Origin: Geminicoccus sp035556675
GTDB lineage: Bacteria > Pseudomonadota > Alphaproteobacteria > Geminicoccales > Geminicoccaceae
Assembly (NCBI RefSeq): GCF_035556675.1
Contig: NZ_DATMFZ010000115.1
Span: forward strand, 1-51,201
Direction of reading: 5' to 3'
DNA length: 51,201 bases
Numbering within the stretch: the stretch's first letter is position 1; every line of letters starts with the position of its first letter. Of this stretch, positions 36,097-45,509 are shown one piece after another. The position numbers and the translations under genes are program-made. The notes under the pieces are model-generated. The model saw only the letters and a list, made by a program, of their open reading frames with translations. It was not told where the DNA came from and searched no databases.

Positions 36097-37902
36097 TCAG
36101 CGCCCGAACAGCCGGTCCAGCGCGGCGCGGTCGATCGCGATCCAGGTGGGCCTGCCATGGTTGCAGGTGCCGCCGTTCGGGGTCGTCTCGATCTGGCGCA
36201 AGAGCGCGTCCATCTCGGCCAGATGCAGGCGTCGGCCGGCGCGCACGCTGCCATGGCAGGCCATGGTCGCCGCCACCCGCTCCAAAGAGCGCAGCAGAGC
36301 CTCGGCACCGCCATGCCCATCCAGGTCGGCGGCGAGATCCTGCACCAGCCCGGCCAGGTCGGCCGCACCCAGCATGGCCGGGCTCTCGCGCACCAGCACG
36401 GCACCGGTGCCGAAGCGCTCCAAGACCAGGCCCAGCCGCGCCAGCTCCGCCTCGGCCGCGACCAGCAGGTCGACCTGGTGCGGCACCAGCTCGACCACCA
36501 CCGGGACGAGCTGACCCTGGCGTGCCACCGCACCACGCGCCAGCTCCGCCTTCAGGCGCTCATAGACGATCCGCTCGTGCGCGGCATGCTGGTCGACCAG
36601 CACGAAGCCCTGCCTGGTCTCGGCCAGCACATAGGCATCGAACAGCTGGACCCGCGCCGCACCCAGCGGATGGGCTTCGGCCGGTGGCGCCGGGGTCGCG
36701 GCGGCCGAAGCACCGGACGGCGCGCCGACGTCGAGCCGGCCCTGATAGGCAAACGCCGCGGCGGTTTCCTTCAGCCCGGGCGCAGCGGCCCGCCTGTCCC
36801 AGCCGGATGGGGCCGTCCAGCCGCCGGCCGTAGCTCGTTCCGGTGCCGGGCCGGCGGCAAAGCGGGCCAGGGCCGCCTCGCCGAGCGCGCGGGCGGTCAG
36901 GCTTCCCTGCCCATCCAGATGGCGGCGCACCGCACCGATCACCAAGCTGCGCACCAGATCGGGCTCGCGAAAGCGCAATTCGGTCTTGGTCGGGTGGACG
37001 TTGACGTCGACCCGCTCGTGGGCGAGGCGCAGCATCAGCGCGGCACCTGGCAGGCGGTGCCCGGCCAGGGTGTCGCCATAGCCGACCCTAAGGGCCGTCT
37101 CGATCAGCCGGTCGCGCACCGGACGCCCGTTCACCGCCACCAGGAACGGCCGGCGCCCCTGGGCTGCCTGGGTAGGCAGGCCCAGATAGCCTTCCAGGAC
37201 GACCCCGTCCCGCTCGACCACGACCGGGCGCGCGTCGGCCAGAAAGCCCTCGCCCAGCACGGCGGCGACCCGCGCCTCCAGACGGTCCTCGGCCTGCCGC
37301 GCCGGCTCGAAGCGCCGCCGCTCCACCCCGTCCACGGTGAGGCTGAACGCGATCTCGGGCCTAGCCAGCGCCAGGCGGTCGAGCTGGTCCAGGATGGCCT
37401 GGGTCTCGGCGCGCTCCGAACGGAGGAAGGCCAGCCGCGCCGGGGTGGCGAAGAACAGGTCGCGCACCTCGATCCGGGTGCCGGGCGTGGTGCCGGCCGG
37501 GCGGACCGCCGCAACCCGGCCGGCCTGGACCTCGAGCACGGCACCCACTGCCGCGTCCCGGGTACGGGTGGTGATGCTCACCCGCGCCACCGCACCGATC
37601 GAGGCCAGCGCCTCGCCGCGAAAGCCCAGCGTGGTGATGCGCACGAGGTCGGCATCCGGCGCGAGCTTGCTGGTGGCATGGCGCTCGACGCACAAAGCGA
37701 GGTCGGCCTCGTCCATGCCCTGCCCGTCATCGACCACGCGGACCAGGGCACGCCCGCCCTGCTCGACCGCGACCTCGATCCGGCCGGCCTTTGCGTCCAG
37801 CGCGTTCTCGACCAGTTCCTTGACCACCGCTGCCGGCCGCTCGATCACCTCGCCGGCGGCGATCCGGTTCACCAGCTGGTCGGGCAGACGGCAGACCGGC
37901 AT
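36097..37902 (-). CDS. mutL: DNA mismatch repair protein MutL
   Basis: 601 residues. The N-terminal GHKL ATPase has LPDQLVNRIAAGEVIERPAA, DDGQGM and TLGFRGEAL; the transducer domain ends near 330. After a Pro/Ala-rich linker comes the C-terminal dimerisation domain with the endonuclease motif DQHAAHERIVYE, which fits DQHA-x2-E-x4-E, so this is the nicking type found in bacteria without MutH. GGAGGGAG lies about seven bases before the ATG. It starts 35 bases after the second M16 gene, apparently as the last gene of the ribF-ileS-lspA operon. Confidence 0.95.
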   Translation of the reverse strand: MPVCRLPDQLVNRIAAGEVIERPAAVVKELVENALDAKAGRIEVAVEQGGRALVRVVDDGQGMDEADLALCVERHATSKLAPDADLVRITTLGFRGEALASIGAVARVSITTRTRDAAVGAVLEVQAGRVAAVRPAGTTPGTRIEVRDLFFATPARLAFLRSERAETQAILDQLDRLALARPEIAFSLTVDGVERRRFEPARQAEDRLEARVAAVLGEGFLADARPVVVERDGVVLEGYLGLPTQAAQGRRPFLVAVNGRPVRDRLIETALRVGYGDTLAGHRLPGAALMLRLAHERVDVNVHPTKTELRFREPDLVRSLVIGAVRRHLDGQGSLTARALGEAALARFAAGPAPERATAGGWTAPSGWDRRAAAPGLKETAAAFAYQGRLDVGAPSGASAAATPAPPAEAHPLGAARVQLFDAYVLAETRQGFVLVDQHAAHERIVYERLKAELARGAVARQGQLVPVVVELVPHQVDLLVAAEAELARLGLVLERFGTGAVLVRESPAMLGAADLAGLVQDLAADLDGHGGAEALLRSLERVAATMACHGSVRAGRRLHLAEMDALLRQIETTPNGGTCNHGRPTWIAIDRAALDRLFGR

Positions 37903-37937
37903 GGGCGCGCTCCCTCCGGACGGGTCCTGGAGGCGGC

Positions 37938-39191
37938 TCAGCTCGTGGCGACCAGGCCCTGCGGCCGGCCGACCGCGACCACCCGCATGGCTTCCGGGTG
38001 GAGCAGCCGGGCGGCCGCGGCCTGCACGTCGGCCAGCGTCACCGCCTCGATCAGCTGGTTGCGCCGCTCGAGGAAGTCGGCGCCCAGGCCCAGCATCAGC
38101 ATGCCGGTCAGCATGCCGGCGACCTGGTCGTTGCTGGTCAGGCGCAGCGGGAACGAGCCGGTGAGATAGGTGCGCGCATCCTCCAGCTCCGGCGATTCCA
38201 GCATGCCGCGCGCCAGCTTGCCGGCCTCCTCCGCGATGATCTCCAGGCTCTGCGCCACCCGGTCGTTGCTGGTGGCGACCTGGCCCAGCCAGAGCGGCGC
38301 ACCCTCCAATTCCACCAGCGAGGCGCTCACGCCATAGGCCAGGCCGCGCTTCTCGCGGACCTCCTCCATCAGGCGTGAGGAGAAGCCGCCGCCCGCCAGG
38401 ATGTGGTTGGCGATATAGGCCGCATGGTACTCTGGATCGTGGCGGGCGATGCCGCCATGGCCGAACATCGCGACGGTCTGCGGGTTGTCCATCTCGACGA
38501 TCGCGAGGCCGGGACCGGCCAGGGGCACGTCCTGCTCCCGGGTCCACACGCTGCCCGCGGGCAGGCCGCCGAACACATGGTCGAGCAGCGGGGCCAGCGT
38601 CTGGGCGTCGATGTCGCCGCACACGCCCACCACCAGATCGTCCCGACGCAGATTCTGGGATACGTAGCGGCGCACGTCGTCCGCGCTGAAGCCCGCCACC
38701 GTCTCCGGCGTGCCGCGGATCGAGCGGCCATAGGGGTGGCTGCCGAACATGCCCTTGAAGAAGTGGCGGCGCGCCTGGGCGTTCGGCTCCTTGGCCCGCC
38801 GGGCGAGATCGGCCTGGAGCTGCGCGCGCACTCGCTCCACCGGTTCCTCGTCCAGCCGCGCCTCGACCAGCGCCAGGCGCAGCAGCTCGAAGGCGTGGTC
38901 GCGCGTCGCGGTGAGCGTCTTCAGATGGCCGCTGAAGCCGGTCCGGTCGACGTCGAAGCCCAGCCGGATGACATTGTCCTCCAGCTCGCGGCGATAGGCC
39001 TGGCTGTCATAGGGGCCCGCTCCCTCGTCGATCACCGCCCCGGCGAACGCGGCCAGACCCTCGCCGTCCGGGGGATCCAGCCGGGCGCCGCCCCGGAAGT
39101 GGAAGCCCAGCGATAGGAACGGCACGGCACGCTCGGTGACCAGAAAAGCGCGGATGCCGCCCGCGGTCGTCACTTCCTGAACGGGGACCAA
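37938..39191 (-). CDS. M16-family peptidase-like protein without the zinc motif
   Basis: 417 residues. The fold of the M16 family is clear (GGIRAFLVTERAVPFLSLGF, FGSHPYGRSIRGTPE, GGFSSRLMEEVREKRGLAYG), but the HxxEH site is absent: the corresponding helix reads FAGAVIDEGAGPYDSQAY. Such proteins form a heterodimer with a catalytic M16 partner, here the gene 49 bases upstream. The only usable start in frame after the partner is TTG 39191, with AGGGAG about nine bases before it. GLAYG and the R/Y pair of the substrate-binding C-terminal half are kept, as in the inactive subunits of this family. Confidence 0.85.
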   Translation of the reverse strand: MVPVQEVTTAGGIRAFLVTERAVPFLSLGFHFRGGARLDPPDGEGLAAFAGAVIDEGAGPYDSQAYRRELEDNVIRLGFDVDRTGFSGHLKTLTATRDHAFELLRLALVEARLDEEPVERVRAQLQADLARRAKEPNAQARRHFFKGMFGSHPYGRSIRGTPETVAGFSADDVRRYVSQNLRRDDLVVGVCGDIDAQTLAPLLDHVFGGLPAGSVWTREQDVPLAGPGLAIVEMDNPQTVAMFGHGGIARHDPEYHAAYIANHILAGGGFSSRLMEEVREKRGLAYGVSASLVELEGAPLWLGQVATSNDRVAQSLEIIAEEAGKLARGMLESPELEDARTYLTGSFPLRLTSNDQVAGMLTGMLMLGLGADFLERRNQLIEAVTLADVQAAAARLLHPEAMRVVAVGRPQGLVATS

Positions 39192-39240
39192 GCTCCGGCA
39201 CTCCCTGATGGCGTTGGTTGGATCGGGGGCTGGACCGGGC

Positions 39241-40563
39241 TCATGCGCCCTGGAGCAGCCGGCCGGTGACGGCATGGCGCCGGTCGAACGCGACGGCAGC
39301 CGCTGCCCGGATCGCGGCACCGTCGACCGCGGCGATGCGCTCGGGCCAGGCCTCGGCGTCCTCGACCGACAGTCCGCTGCACAGGCAGGCGCCGAAATAG
39401 CGGGACGCACCCATCAGGCTGTCCCGATCATAGACGGCCTCGGCCAGCATGCGCTTTTGCACCCTGGCCAGCGCCTCGTCGGGCATGCCGTCGCGCACCA
39501 CCCGGTCCAGCACCGCGTCCATGGCCGCCTCCACCGCATCGAGGCTGCCCCCCGGCCGCGGCACCGCATAGACGCGCAGCGTGGTCGGATCGAGCGCGAC
39601 ACCCCGGTAGAAGCCACCGGCATTGGCGGCGATACCCTGCTCGATCACCAGCTCGCGATAGAGTTCGGCCGTACCGCCGGAGCCCAGCCACTCCATCAGC
39701 ACTTCCAGCGCATAGGCGTGGTCGCTGCCCGCACTGGCGAAGGACGGCACCAGGTAGGAGCGCATCACCAGCGGCTGGCCGACCCGCTCGTCGGCCAGCT
39801 CGATCCGGCGCTCGGCGAGCTGCGGCGGCTCGGCCAGGCGGACCCGCTCCGGCGTCCCGCGCCTGGGAAGGCGGCCGTAGCTGGCCTCGGCCAGCGGGCG
39901 CAGCTCGTCCGCCGTGATGTCGCCGGCGATCACCAGGATCGCGTTCTCCGGCCCGTACCAGCGTTCGTAGAATGCCAGCGCATCCTCGCGGGTATAGCTC
40001 TGGATCTCGTGCATCCAGCCGATCACCGGCAGGCGATAGGGATGATGGAGGTACTGGAGCGCCCCCATCTGCTCGGCCAGCTGCGCGCCCGGGTCGTTGT
40101 CGATCCGCTGGCGGCGCTCCTCCACGATCACGTCACGCTCGGGATAGACGATCTCGTCGACCAGCCGGAGATTGGCCATCCGATCGGCCTCCATCTCCAT
40201 CATCAGCGGCAGGCGGTCCTTGGCGATCAGCTGGAAATAGGCGGTGTAGTCCACGCTGGTCTGGGCGTTGTCGTTGCCGCCCTGGCGCGCGACCTCCTTG
40301 CTGAACGCCCCCGGCGGGATCTTGTCCGTCCCCTTGAACATCAGGTGCTCGAGGAAGTGCGGCAGGCCGGACTTGCCTGCCGGGCTGTCGGCGCAGCCCA
40401 CCTTGTACCAGACCCAGTGCGCCACCACCGGAGCGCGGTGGTTCTCGACCACCACGACCTGCATGCCGTTATCCAGCGTGAAGGTACTGGGGTGGAACAG
40501 GCCGCGCCTGGGCGGCACCACTTCCGCAGGATCGAGCTGGGGACCGGAGGCGGGATCGGACAA
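39241..40563 (-). CDS. M16-family zinc metallopeptidase (pitrilysin-like, catalytic)
   Basis: 440 residues. The inverted zinc motif HFLEH is at 69-73, with the third ligand in the downstream VIVEERRQR segment (Glu148 or 149). FTLDNGMQVVVVENHRAPVV opens the domain. No signal peptide is convincing from this TTG start (SDPASGPQ...), so either export depends on an unseen start or it is cytoplasmic; related proteins are often periplasmic. It precedes its inactive partner and follows bamF by 14 bases. GAGG lies about nine bases before the TTG. Confidence 0.9.
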   Translation of the reverse strand: MSDPASGPQLDPAEVVPPRRGLFHPSTFTLDNGMQVVVVENHRAPVVAHWVWYKVGCADSPAGKSGLPHFLEHLMFKGTDKIPPGAFSKEVARQGGNDNAQTSVDYTAYFQLIAKDRLPLMMEMEADRMANLRLVDEIVYPERDVIVEERRQRIDNDPGAQLAEQMGALQYLHHPYRLPVIGWMHEIQSYTREDALAFYERWYGPENAILVIAGDITADELRPLAEASYGRLPRRGTPERVRLAEPPQLAERRIELADERVGQPLVMRSYLVPSFASAGSDHAYALEVLMEWLGSGGTAELYRELVIEQGIAANAGGFYRGVALDPTTLRVYAVPRPGGSLDAVEAAMDAVLDRVVRDGMPDEALARVQKRMLAEAVYDRDSLMGASRYFGACLCSGLSVEDAEAWPERIAAVDGAAIRAAAAVAFDRRHAVTGRLLQGA

Positions 40564-40577
40564 GGCGGCGCCCTCTT

Positions 40578-41192
40578 CTAGTTGATCGGCGGGGCTGCGA
40601 GCGGGACGCTGCCGACGCGCATGGTGAGCGGCCGCTCGGCCGCGTTGATGCCCGCTTCCTGCAGGCGCCGGCTCTCGGCCACCGGGTCCAGCACCACGCC
40701 CGGCTGGTCCTCCGGGCTGGTCTTCTGCCAGGATGCGATGAACAGGAAGGTGCGGTCGCTGATCGAGGTCGAATCGGTCTGCTCCTGCGCCAGCGCCCGG
40801 CGGATATCCGGGTCGGCGGCGGTCCCGCCGGAGGCGGCCAGGAGTGCCTGCTGGCCGGGCGAGGTCCGATCCGCAGCGGCGGCCGCGGGCGCGGCGGCGG
40901 GATCGACTGCGGCGGTCGTCACCGGTGCGGTGGTGGCGGCACCGAGCAGGACGTTGCGCGCCTGCCGCGACGGGTCGGCCTGGCTGATCGGCGGCGCGCC
41001 CGGCCGGGGCGGCGGCAGCTCGGCCATGGATGGCGGCATCTCCAAAGGTGCCTGGCGCACCACCTGGAACTCATCCGGCCCGCTGCGCAACAGGCCCAGT
41101 TGCTCCTGGACGGTGGTCTCGCCGCAGCCCGCCAGCAGCAGCATCGCCAGCCCGGCCGAAAGCCCGGGCAGGCCGGTCCCGAGGCTTCTCAC
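40578..41192 (-). CDS. bamF: DUF3035 lipoprotein, BamF-like
   Basis: 204 residues. Signal with lipobox LAGC (Cys23), then the DUF3035 core GPDEFQVVRQAPLEMPP followed by Pro-rich PPPRPGAPP. In Caulobacter a DUF3035 lipoprotein (BamF) belongs to the outer-membrane barrel assembly complex. An Ala-rich, low-complexity stretch (about 90-125) separates this from a C-terminal helix-containing segment. The GTG start shares GTGA with the lspA stop, and AAGGAGG lies seven bases before it, one of the best ribosome sites here. As a lipoprotein it is itself a substrate of the preceding gene lspA. Confidence 0.82.
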   Translation of the reverse strand: MRSLGTGLPGLSAGLAMLLLAGCGETTVQEQLGLLRSGPDEFQVVRQAPLEMPPSMAELPPPRPGAPPISQADPSRQARNVLLGAATTAPVTTAAVDPAAAPAAAAADRTSPGQQALLAASGGTAADPDIRRALAQEQTDSTSISDRTFLFIASWQKTSPEDQPGVVLDPVAESRRLQEAGINAAERPLTMRVGSVPLAAPPIN

Positions 41193-41662
41193 GACGCGGC
41201 CTCCTTCTTCTTGACCATGAAGCTCTCCGCCACGAGCAGCAGCGCCCCCACCACGATCGCCGAATCGGCGAGGTTGAACGCCGGCCAATGATAGCCGGCC
41301 ACATGGAAGTCGAGGAAGTCGACCACTGCGCCATGGCGCAGCCGGTCGATCACGTTGCCGATGGCACCGCCCAGCACCAGGCCGATCGCCAGGGCGGTGC
41401 CCCGGTCGCGCTCGCGGACCAGCCAGACCAGCAGGCCGACCGTGATCAGGAGAGCCAGGCCCACCAGGATCCAGGGCTCGGTGGCCTGGTCGCCGCCCAG
41501 CATCCCGAAGCTGACCCCGGGGTTCCAGACCAGCACCAAGTTGAAGAACGGCAGCACCGCCCACGGCAGGGCATCCGCCACGGCCAGGATCACCTCCTTG
41601 GAGACCTGGTCCAGGGCGAACACGACCAGAGCCAGGATCAGGGCCGGGCGGACATGGCTCAT
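41189..41662 (-). CDS. lspA: Lipoprotein signal peptidase LspA
   Basis: 157 residues with four membrane helices. The two catalytic aspartates can be placed as Asp115 (GAVVDFLDFH) and Asp133 (FNLADSAI), and NVIDRL is the adjoining family motif. LspA cleaves the diacylated prolipoprotein in the inner membrane, between Lgt and Lnt; lnt is elsewhere in this window. Overlaps ileS upstream (ATGA), as in E. coli where ribF-ileS-lspA also occur together, and bamF downstream. Confidence 0.95.
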   Translation of the reverse strand: MSHVRPALILALVVFALDQVSKEVILAVADALPWAVLPFFNLVLVWNPGVSFGMLGGDQATEPWILVGLALLITVGLLVWLVRERDRGTALAIGLVLGGAIGNVIDRLRHGAVVDFLDFHVAGYHWPAFNLADSAIVVGALLLVAESFMVKKKEAAS

Positions 41663-44481
41663 GCAGCGACCCGGAGCCGGCCGAGCACGCCGGTGCAGCG
41701 CTGGCAGACATGTTCCGGCGACGGCTCGACCTCAGGCAAGACCCGCCAGCAACGCAGGCACTTCTCGCCTCTGGCCGGGCGCGGCACGGCCGCGGCACCG
41801 GCCACGTCGTCCAGGCGGAACGCATCGGCCGGCGGCTCGCCCTCGACCAGGTCGAAGCCGGACGTGATGCACAGTTCAGCCATGTCCAGGCCAGCCAGCA
41901 GCCGGTGCTGCTCATGGGTCATGTAAAGGGTGGGTGCCGCCTCCAGCGAGCTGCCGATCCGCTTCTCGCGCCGCTCGATCTCCAGCACGCCCGTGACCAC
42001 CCGGCGCAGATCGCGGACCTTGGCCCAGCGCTCGCCCAGCTCCGGCCGGTACCAGCTCTCCGGCAGGTCGGCGAAGCACTCCAGATGGATGCTGTCCGCA
42101 CCTTCCCCGTGCCGGTAGCGCCAGGCTTCCTCGGTGGTGAACACCAGGACCGGGGCCAGCCAGCGCACCAGGCAATCGAACACCCGGTCCAGCACGGTGC
42201 GCGCGGCACGCCGGCGCAGGTCGTCCGGATGGTCGCAGTAGAGCGCGTCCTTGCGCACGTCGAAATAGAAGGCGGACAGGTCGATCGCCGCGAATTCCAG
42301 CAGGTCCTTGTAGGGCCCCAGGAAGTCATAAGCCTCGTTGCCGGCCCGGATCGCCCGGTCCAGTTCGGCCAGCCGGTGCAGCACCCAGCGCTCCAGCTCC
42401 GGCAGCTCCTCGTCCGGCAGGATCTCGTCGGGCGTGAAGCCGTGGAGGTTGGCCAAGAGGTAGCGCAGCGTGTTGCGCGCCTTGCGGTAGCTGTCGGCGG
42501 TGCGCTCCAGGATGTCCTTGCTGATCCGGATGTCTTCGGCGAAGTCGGTCGAGACCACCCACAGGCGCAATATGTCGGCGCCATGGGTCTTCATCAGGTC
42601 CATGGGCGAGAGCACGTTGCCGAGCGACTTCGACATCTTGCGCCCGGCGGCATCGACCACGAAGCCGTGGGTCAGCACCGCCTCGAAGGGTGCCCGGCCG
42701 CGCGTGCCGCAGCTTTCCAGCAGGGACGACTGGAACCAGCCGCGATGCTGGTCGGAACCTTCGAGATAGAGGTCGGCCGGCCAGCGCAGGTCGTCGCGGC
42801 CCTCCAGGGTGAAGGCATGGGTCGAGCCGCTGTCGAACCAGACATCCAGGATGTCGTCGACCTTCTCGAAGTCCTCCGCGCGGTACTTCTCGCCCAGGAA
42901 CTCCTGCGGGTCGCGCGACCACCAGGCATCGGCCCCTTCCGCGCGGAAGGCATCGGCGATCCGCCGGCAGACTTCCGGGTCGCGCAGGGGCTCGCCGGTG
43001 GCCTTGTCGACGAACACCGCGATCGGCACGCCCCAGGCGCGCTGGCGGCTGACACACCAGTCCGGGCGACTCTCGACCATGGAGCCGATCCGGTTGCGGC
43101 CCTTGTCCGGGACGAAGGTGGTGGCGGCGATCGCGGCCATCGCCTTGTCGCGCAGCCGGTTCTCGTCGTCCATCGCGATGAACCACTGGGCAGTCGCGCG
43201 GAAGATGAGCGGCGCCTTGGAGCGCCAGCTGTGCGGGTAGGAATGGACCAGCGGTGCGGAGGCCAGCAGCGCCCCGCGCTCGGCCAGCGCCGCCATCACC
43301 GGCTCATGCGCCTTGAACACATGGATGCCGGCAAAGCCCGGCACGATCGGGGTGTAGGTGCCGTCCGGCGCCACCGTATCCTCGGCGGGAATGCCGTGCG
43401 CCGTGCCCAGGTTGAAGTCGTCCTCGCCGTGCGAGGGCGCCACGTGGACCAGGCCCGTGCCCTGCTCGGTGGTGACGAAGTCGCCGGGCAGGAGCGGCAC
43501 GTCGAAACTGTAGCCGCCGGCCAGGCCTTTGAGCGGATGCTCGGCCTTGGCACTGGCCAGGGCGGTGCCGGGGAAGCGGCCGCGCAGGGCATGACCGGTG
43601 ATCTTGGCGCTGGCGAGGAAGGATTCCAGCAGCTCCTCGGCCACCACGAGGCGGTCGCCCACCCGCGCCGTCGAGCCCTCGGCCAGTTCGGTGGGCTCGA
43701 TCAGCACATAGGCGATCTCCTCGCCATAGGCGATCGCCCGGTTGGCCGGGATCGTCCAGGGCGTGGTGGTCCAGATCACCACCGCGGCGTTGGCGAGTGC
43801 CGGGTCCAGCGCCCGGGTGAGCGGGAAGCGCACCCAGATCGAGGTCGAGGTATGGTCGTGATACTCGACCTCGGCCTCGGCCAGTGCGGTCTTCTCGACC
43901 GTCGACCACATCACCGACTTCAGCCCGCGATAGAGCGAGCCGTTGTTCAGGAACTTGGCCAGCTCCTCGAAGATCGCCGCTTCCGACGAGAAGGCCATCG
44001 TCGTGTAGGGATTGTCCCAGTCGCCGAGGCAGCCCAGGCGCTGGAACTCCTTGCGCTGGATGTCCAGGTACTTCTCGGCGTGCCGGCGGCACTCGGCGCG
44101 GAACTGGACGATCGGCACCGCGTCCTTGTCCGCACCGCGCTTGCGGTACTCCTGCTCGATCTGCCACTCGATCGGCAGGCCGTGGCAGTCCCAGCCGGGC
44201 ACGTAGTTGGCGTCATGGCCCAGCATCTGGCGCGAGCGGTTGATCAGGTCCTTCAGGACCTTGTTCAACGTCGTGCCCATATGGATGTTGCCGTTGGCAT
44301 AAGGCGGGCCGTCGTGCAGGACGAACAGGGGCCGGCCCTTCGACTGCCGCCGAATTCGCTCCCAGAGCCCCGTCTCGATCCAGCGCTGGACGATCGCGGG
44401 CTCGCGCTCGGGCAGGGCCGCCCGCATCGGGAAATCGGTCTTGGGCAGAAAGACCGTGCTCTTCAGATCCTGGCTCATCAT
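41659..44481 (-). CDS. ileS: Isoleucyl-tRNA synthetase
   Basis: 940 residues. The class I HIGH motif is GNIHMGT in DGPPYANGNIHMGTTLNK (about 55-75), the KMSKS loop is GRKMSKSLGNV (about 620), and a C-terminal zinc knuckle has two CxxC pairs (CLRC and CQRC, about 905-930). A CP1 editing domain is inserted between 180 and 400. It charges tRNA-Ile and proofreads valine. The start is one of two adjacent ATGs (44481 or 44478); the first overlaps the ribF stop as ATGA. No strong Shine-Dalgarno, consistent with translational coupling to ribF. Confidence 0.97.
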   Translation of the reverse strand: MMSQDLKSTVFLPKTDFPMRAALPEREPAIVQRWIETGLWERIRRQSKGRPLFVLHDGPPYANGNIHMGTTLNKVLKDLINRSRQMLGHDANYVPGWDCHGLPIEWQIEQEYRKRGADKDAVPIVQFRAECRRHAEKYLDIQRKEFQRLGCLGDWDNPYTTMAFSSEAAIFEELAKFLNNGSLYRGLKSVMWSTVEKTALAEAEVEYHDHTSTSIWVRFPLTRALDPALANAAVVIWTTTPWTIPANRAIAYGEEIAYVLIEPTELAEGSTARVGDRLVVAEELLESFLASAKITGHALRGRFPGTALASAKAEHPLKGLAGGYSFDVPLLPGDFVTTEQGTGLVHVAPSHGEDDFNLGTAHGIPAEDTVAPDGTYTPIVPGFAGIHVFKAHEPVMAALAERGALLASAPLVHSYPHSWRSKAPLIFRATAQWFIAMDDENRLRDKAMAAIAATTFVPDKGRNRIGSMVESRPDWCVSRQRAWGVPIAVFVDKATGEPLRDPEVCRRIADAFRAEGADAWWSRDPQEFLGEKYRAEDFEKVDDILDVWFDSGSTHAFTLEGRDDLRWPADLYLEGSDQHRGWFQSSLLESCGTRGRAPFEAVLTHGFVVDAAGRKMSKSLGNVLSPMDLMKTHGADILRLWVVSTDFAEDIRISKDILERTADSYRKARNTLRYLLANLHGFTPDEILPDEELPELERWVLHRLAELDRAIRAGNEAYDFLGPYKDLLEFAAIDLSAFYFDVRKDALYCDHPDDLRRRAARTVLDRVFDCLVRWLAPVLVFTTEEAWRYRHGEGADSIHLECFADLPESWYRPELGERWAKVRDLRRVVTGVLEIERREKRIGSSLEAAPTLYMTHEQHRLLAGLDMAELCITSGFDLVEGEPPADAFRLDDVAGAAAVPRPARGEKCLRCWRVLPEVEPSPEHVCQRCTGVLGRLRVAA

Positions 44482-45437
44482 TCGGCAGTCGGCAGGGGAG
44501 ACGACAAGAGCGCGCGGGCGGCAGCGGCATCCTCATGGATGCGGGCCACCAGCGCGTCCAGGTTCGGGAACCGGATCTCGCCGCGCAGCCGCTCGACGAA
44601 ACCCACCCGCAGGCGTCTACCATAGAGGTCGCGGGCGATGTCGAACAGATGGACCTCCAGCACCTCCTTGACACCGTCCACCGTGGGCCGCCGGCCCCAG
44701 TTCAGGACGGCCGGGCGCGGCTCGTTCTGGTCCTCGCCGACGATCCCGACCTTGGCGGCATAGACGCCGTGGGCCGGCAACAGTGCGCGCGGGTGGAGCG
44801 GCTGGAGGTTGGCGGTGGCGAAGCCCAGCTTGTGGCCGAGCCCGGCCCCCTTGACCACCATGCCCTCCACCACGTGCGGCCGGCCGAGCAGCCGGGCCGC
44901 GGCGCGCGCCTGGCCCTCGGCCAAGAGGCTGCGGATCAGGGTGGAGGAGCAGGTCTCGCCGCCAATCGAGACCTTGCAGTGGACGATGGTCGCGACGCCG
45001 TGCCGGGCCAGGCGCTCGGCCAGGAAGGTCGCATCGCCGCCGCGGCCCTTGCCGAAGCAGAAATCCTCCCCCACCACCACCACCCGGGCCGCGAGCTGGC
45101 CGACCAGGACCGCGTCCACGAAGTCGGCGGCGGAACGGGCGGCGAACGCACGGGTAAAGCGCGGCACCACCACATGGCTGACGCCGATCTCGCCCAGCAG
45201 CTCCAGCTTGCGCCGCAGTGGGGTCAGGCGCCTGGGTGCCGTGTCCGGCTGGAACAGCTCGCGCGGGTGCGGCTCGAAGGTCAGCACGCCCGCGCGCACG
45301 CCCAGGTCCCGCCCTTCCGCGGCCGCCCGGCCCAGGATGGCGCGGTGTCCCAGATGAACGCCGTCGAAATTGCCGATGGCGAGCGCCAGGTGTCGGGCGG
45401 CATCGGGCAGACGGTCGAGATGGCGATGGACCTGCAT
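44478..45437 (-). CDS. ribF: Bifunctional riboflavin kinase / FAD synthetase RibF
   Basis: 319 residues. N-terminal FMN adenylyltransferase domain with GNFDGVHLGHR (about 22-32), GVLTFEPHPREL and FCFGKGRGGD; C-terminal flavokinase domain with HKLGFATANL (about 200) and GVYAA, VLNWGRRPTVDG. It converts riboflavin to FMN and FAD. The kinase motif usually reads GxxxGRxLGFPTAN; here it is GAGLGHKLGFATAN, with the Arg and the Pro replaced. First gene of the ribF-ileS-lspA-bamF-M16-M16-mutL run; 72 bases separate it from the MaoC gene upstream. Confidence 0.95.
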   Translation of the reverse strand: MQVHRHLDRLPDAARHLALAIGNFDGVHLGHRAILGRAAAEGRDLGVRAGVLTFEPHPRELFQPDTAPRRLTPLRRKLELLGEIGVSHVVVPRFTRAFAARSAADFVDAVLVGQLAARVVVVGEDFCFGKGRGGDATFLAERLARHGVATIVHCKVSIGGETCSSTLIRSLLAEGQARAAARLLGRPHVVEGMVVKGAGLGHKLGFATANLQPLHPRALLPAHGVYAAKVGIVGEDQNEPRPAVLNWGRRPTVDGVKEVLEVHLFDIARDLYGRRLRVGFVERLRGEIRFPNLDALVARIHEDAAAARALLSSPLPTAE

Positions 45438-45509
45438 GTGCGGCAGATGCGCGAGGGCAAAGGCCGGGTCAAGCCTGCCCGCCCGTCCCCCGTTGGCGCG
45501 CCGGTACGC

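Noticed and set aside
41710..44625. A 970-codon open frame antisense to ileS
   Set aside because: Same effect of GC-rich codons; the plus-strand translation is Gln/His/Arg/Ala-rich and unlike any protein family.
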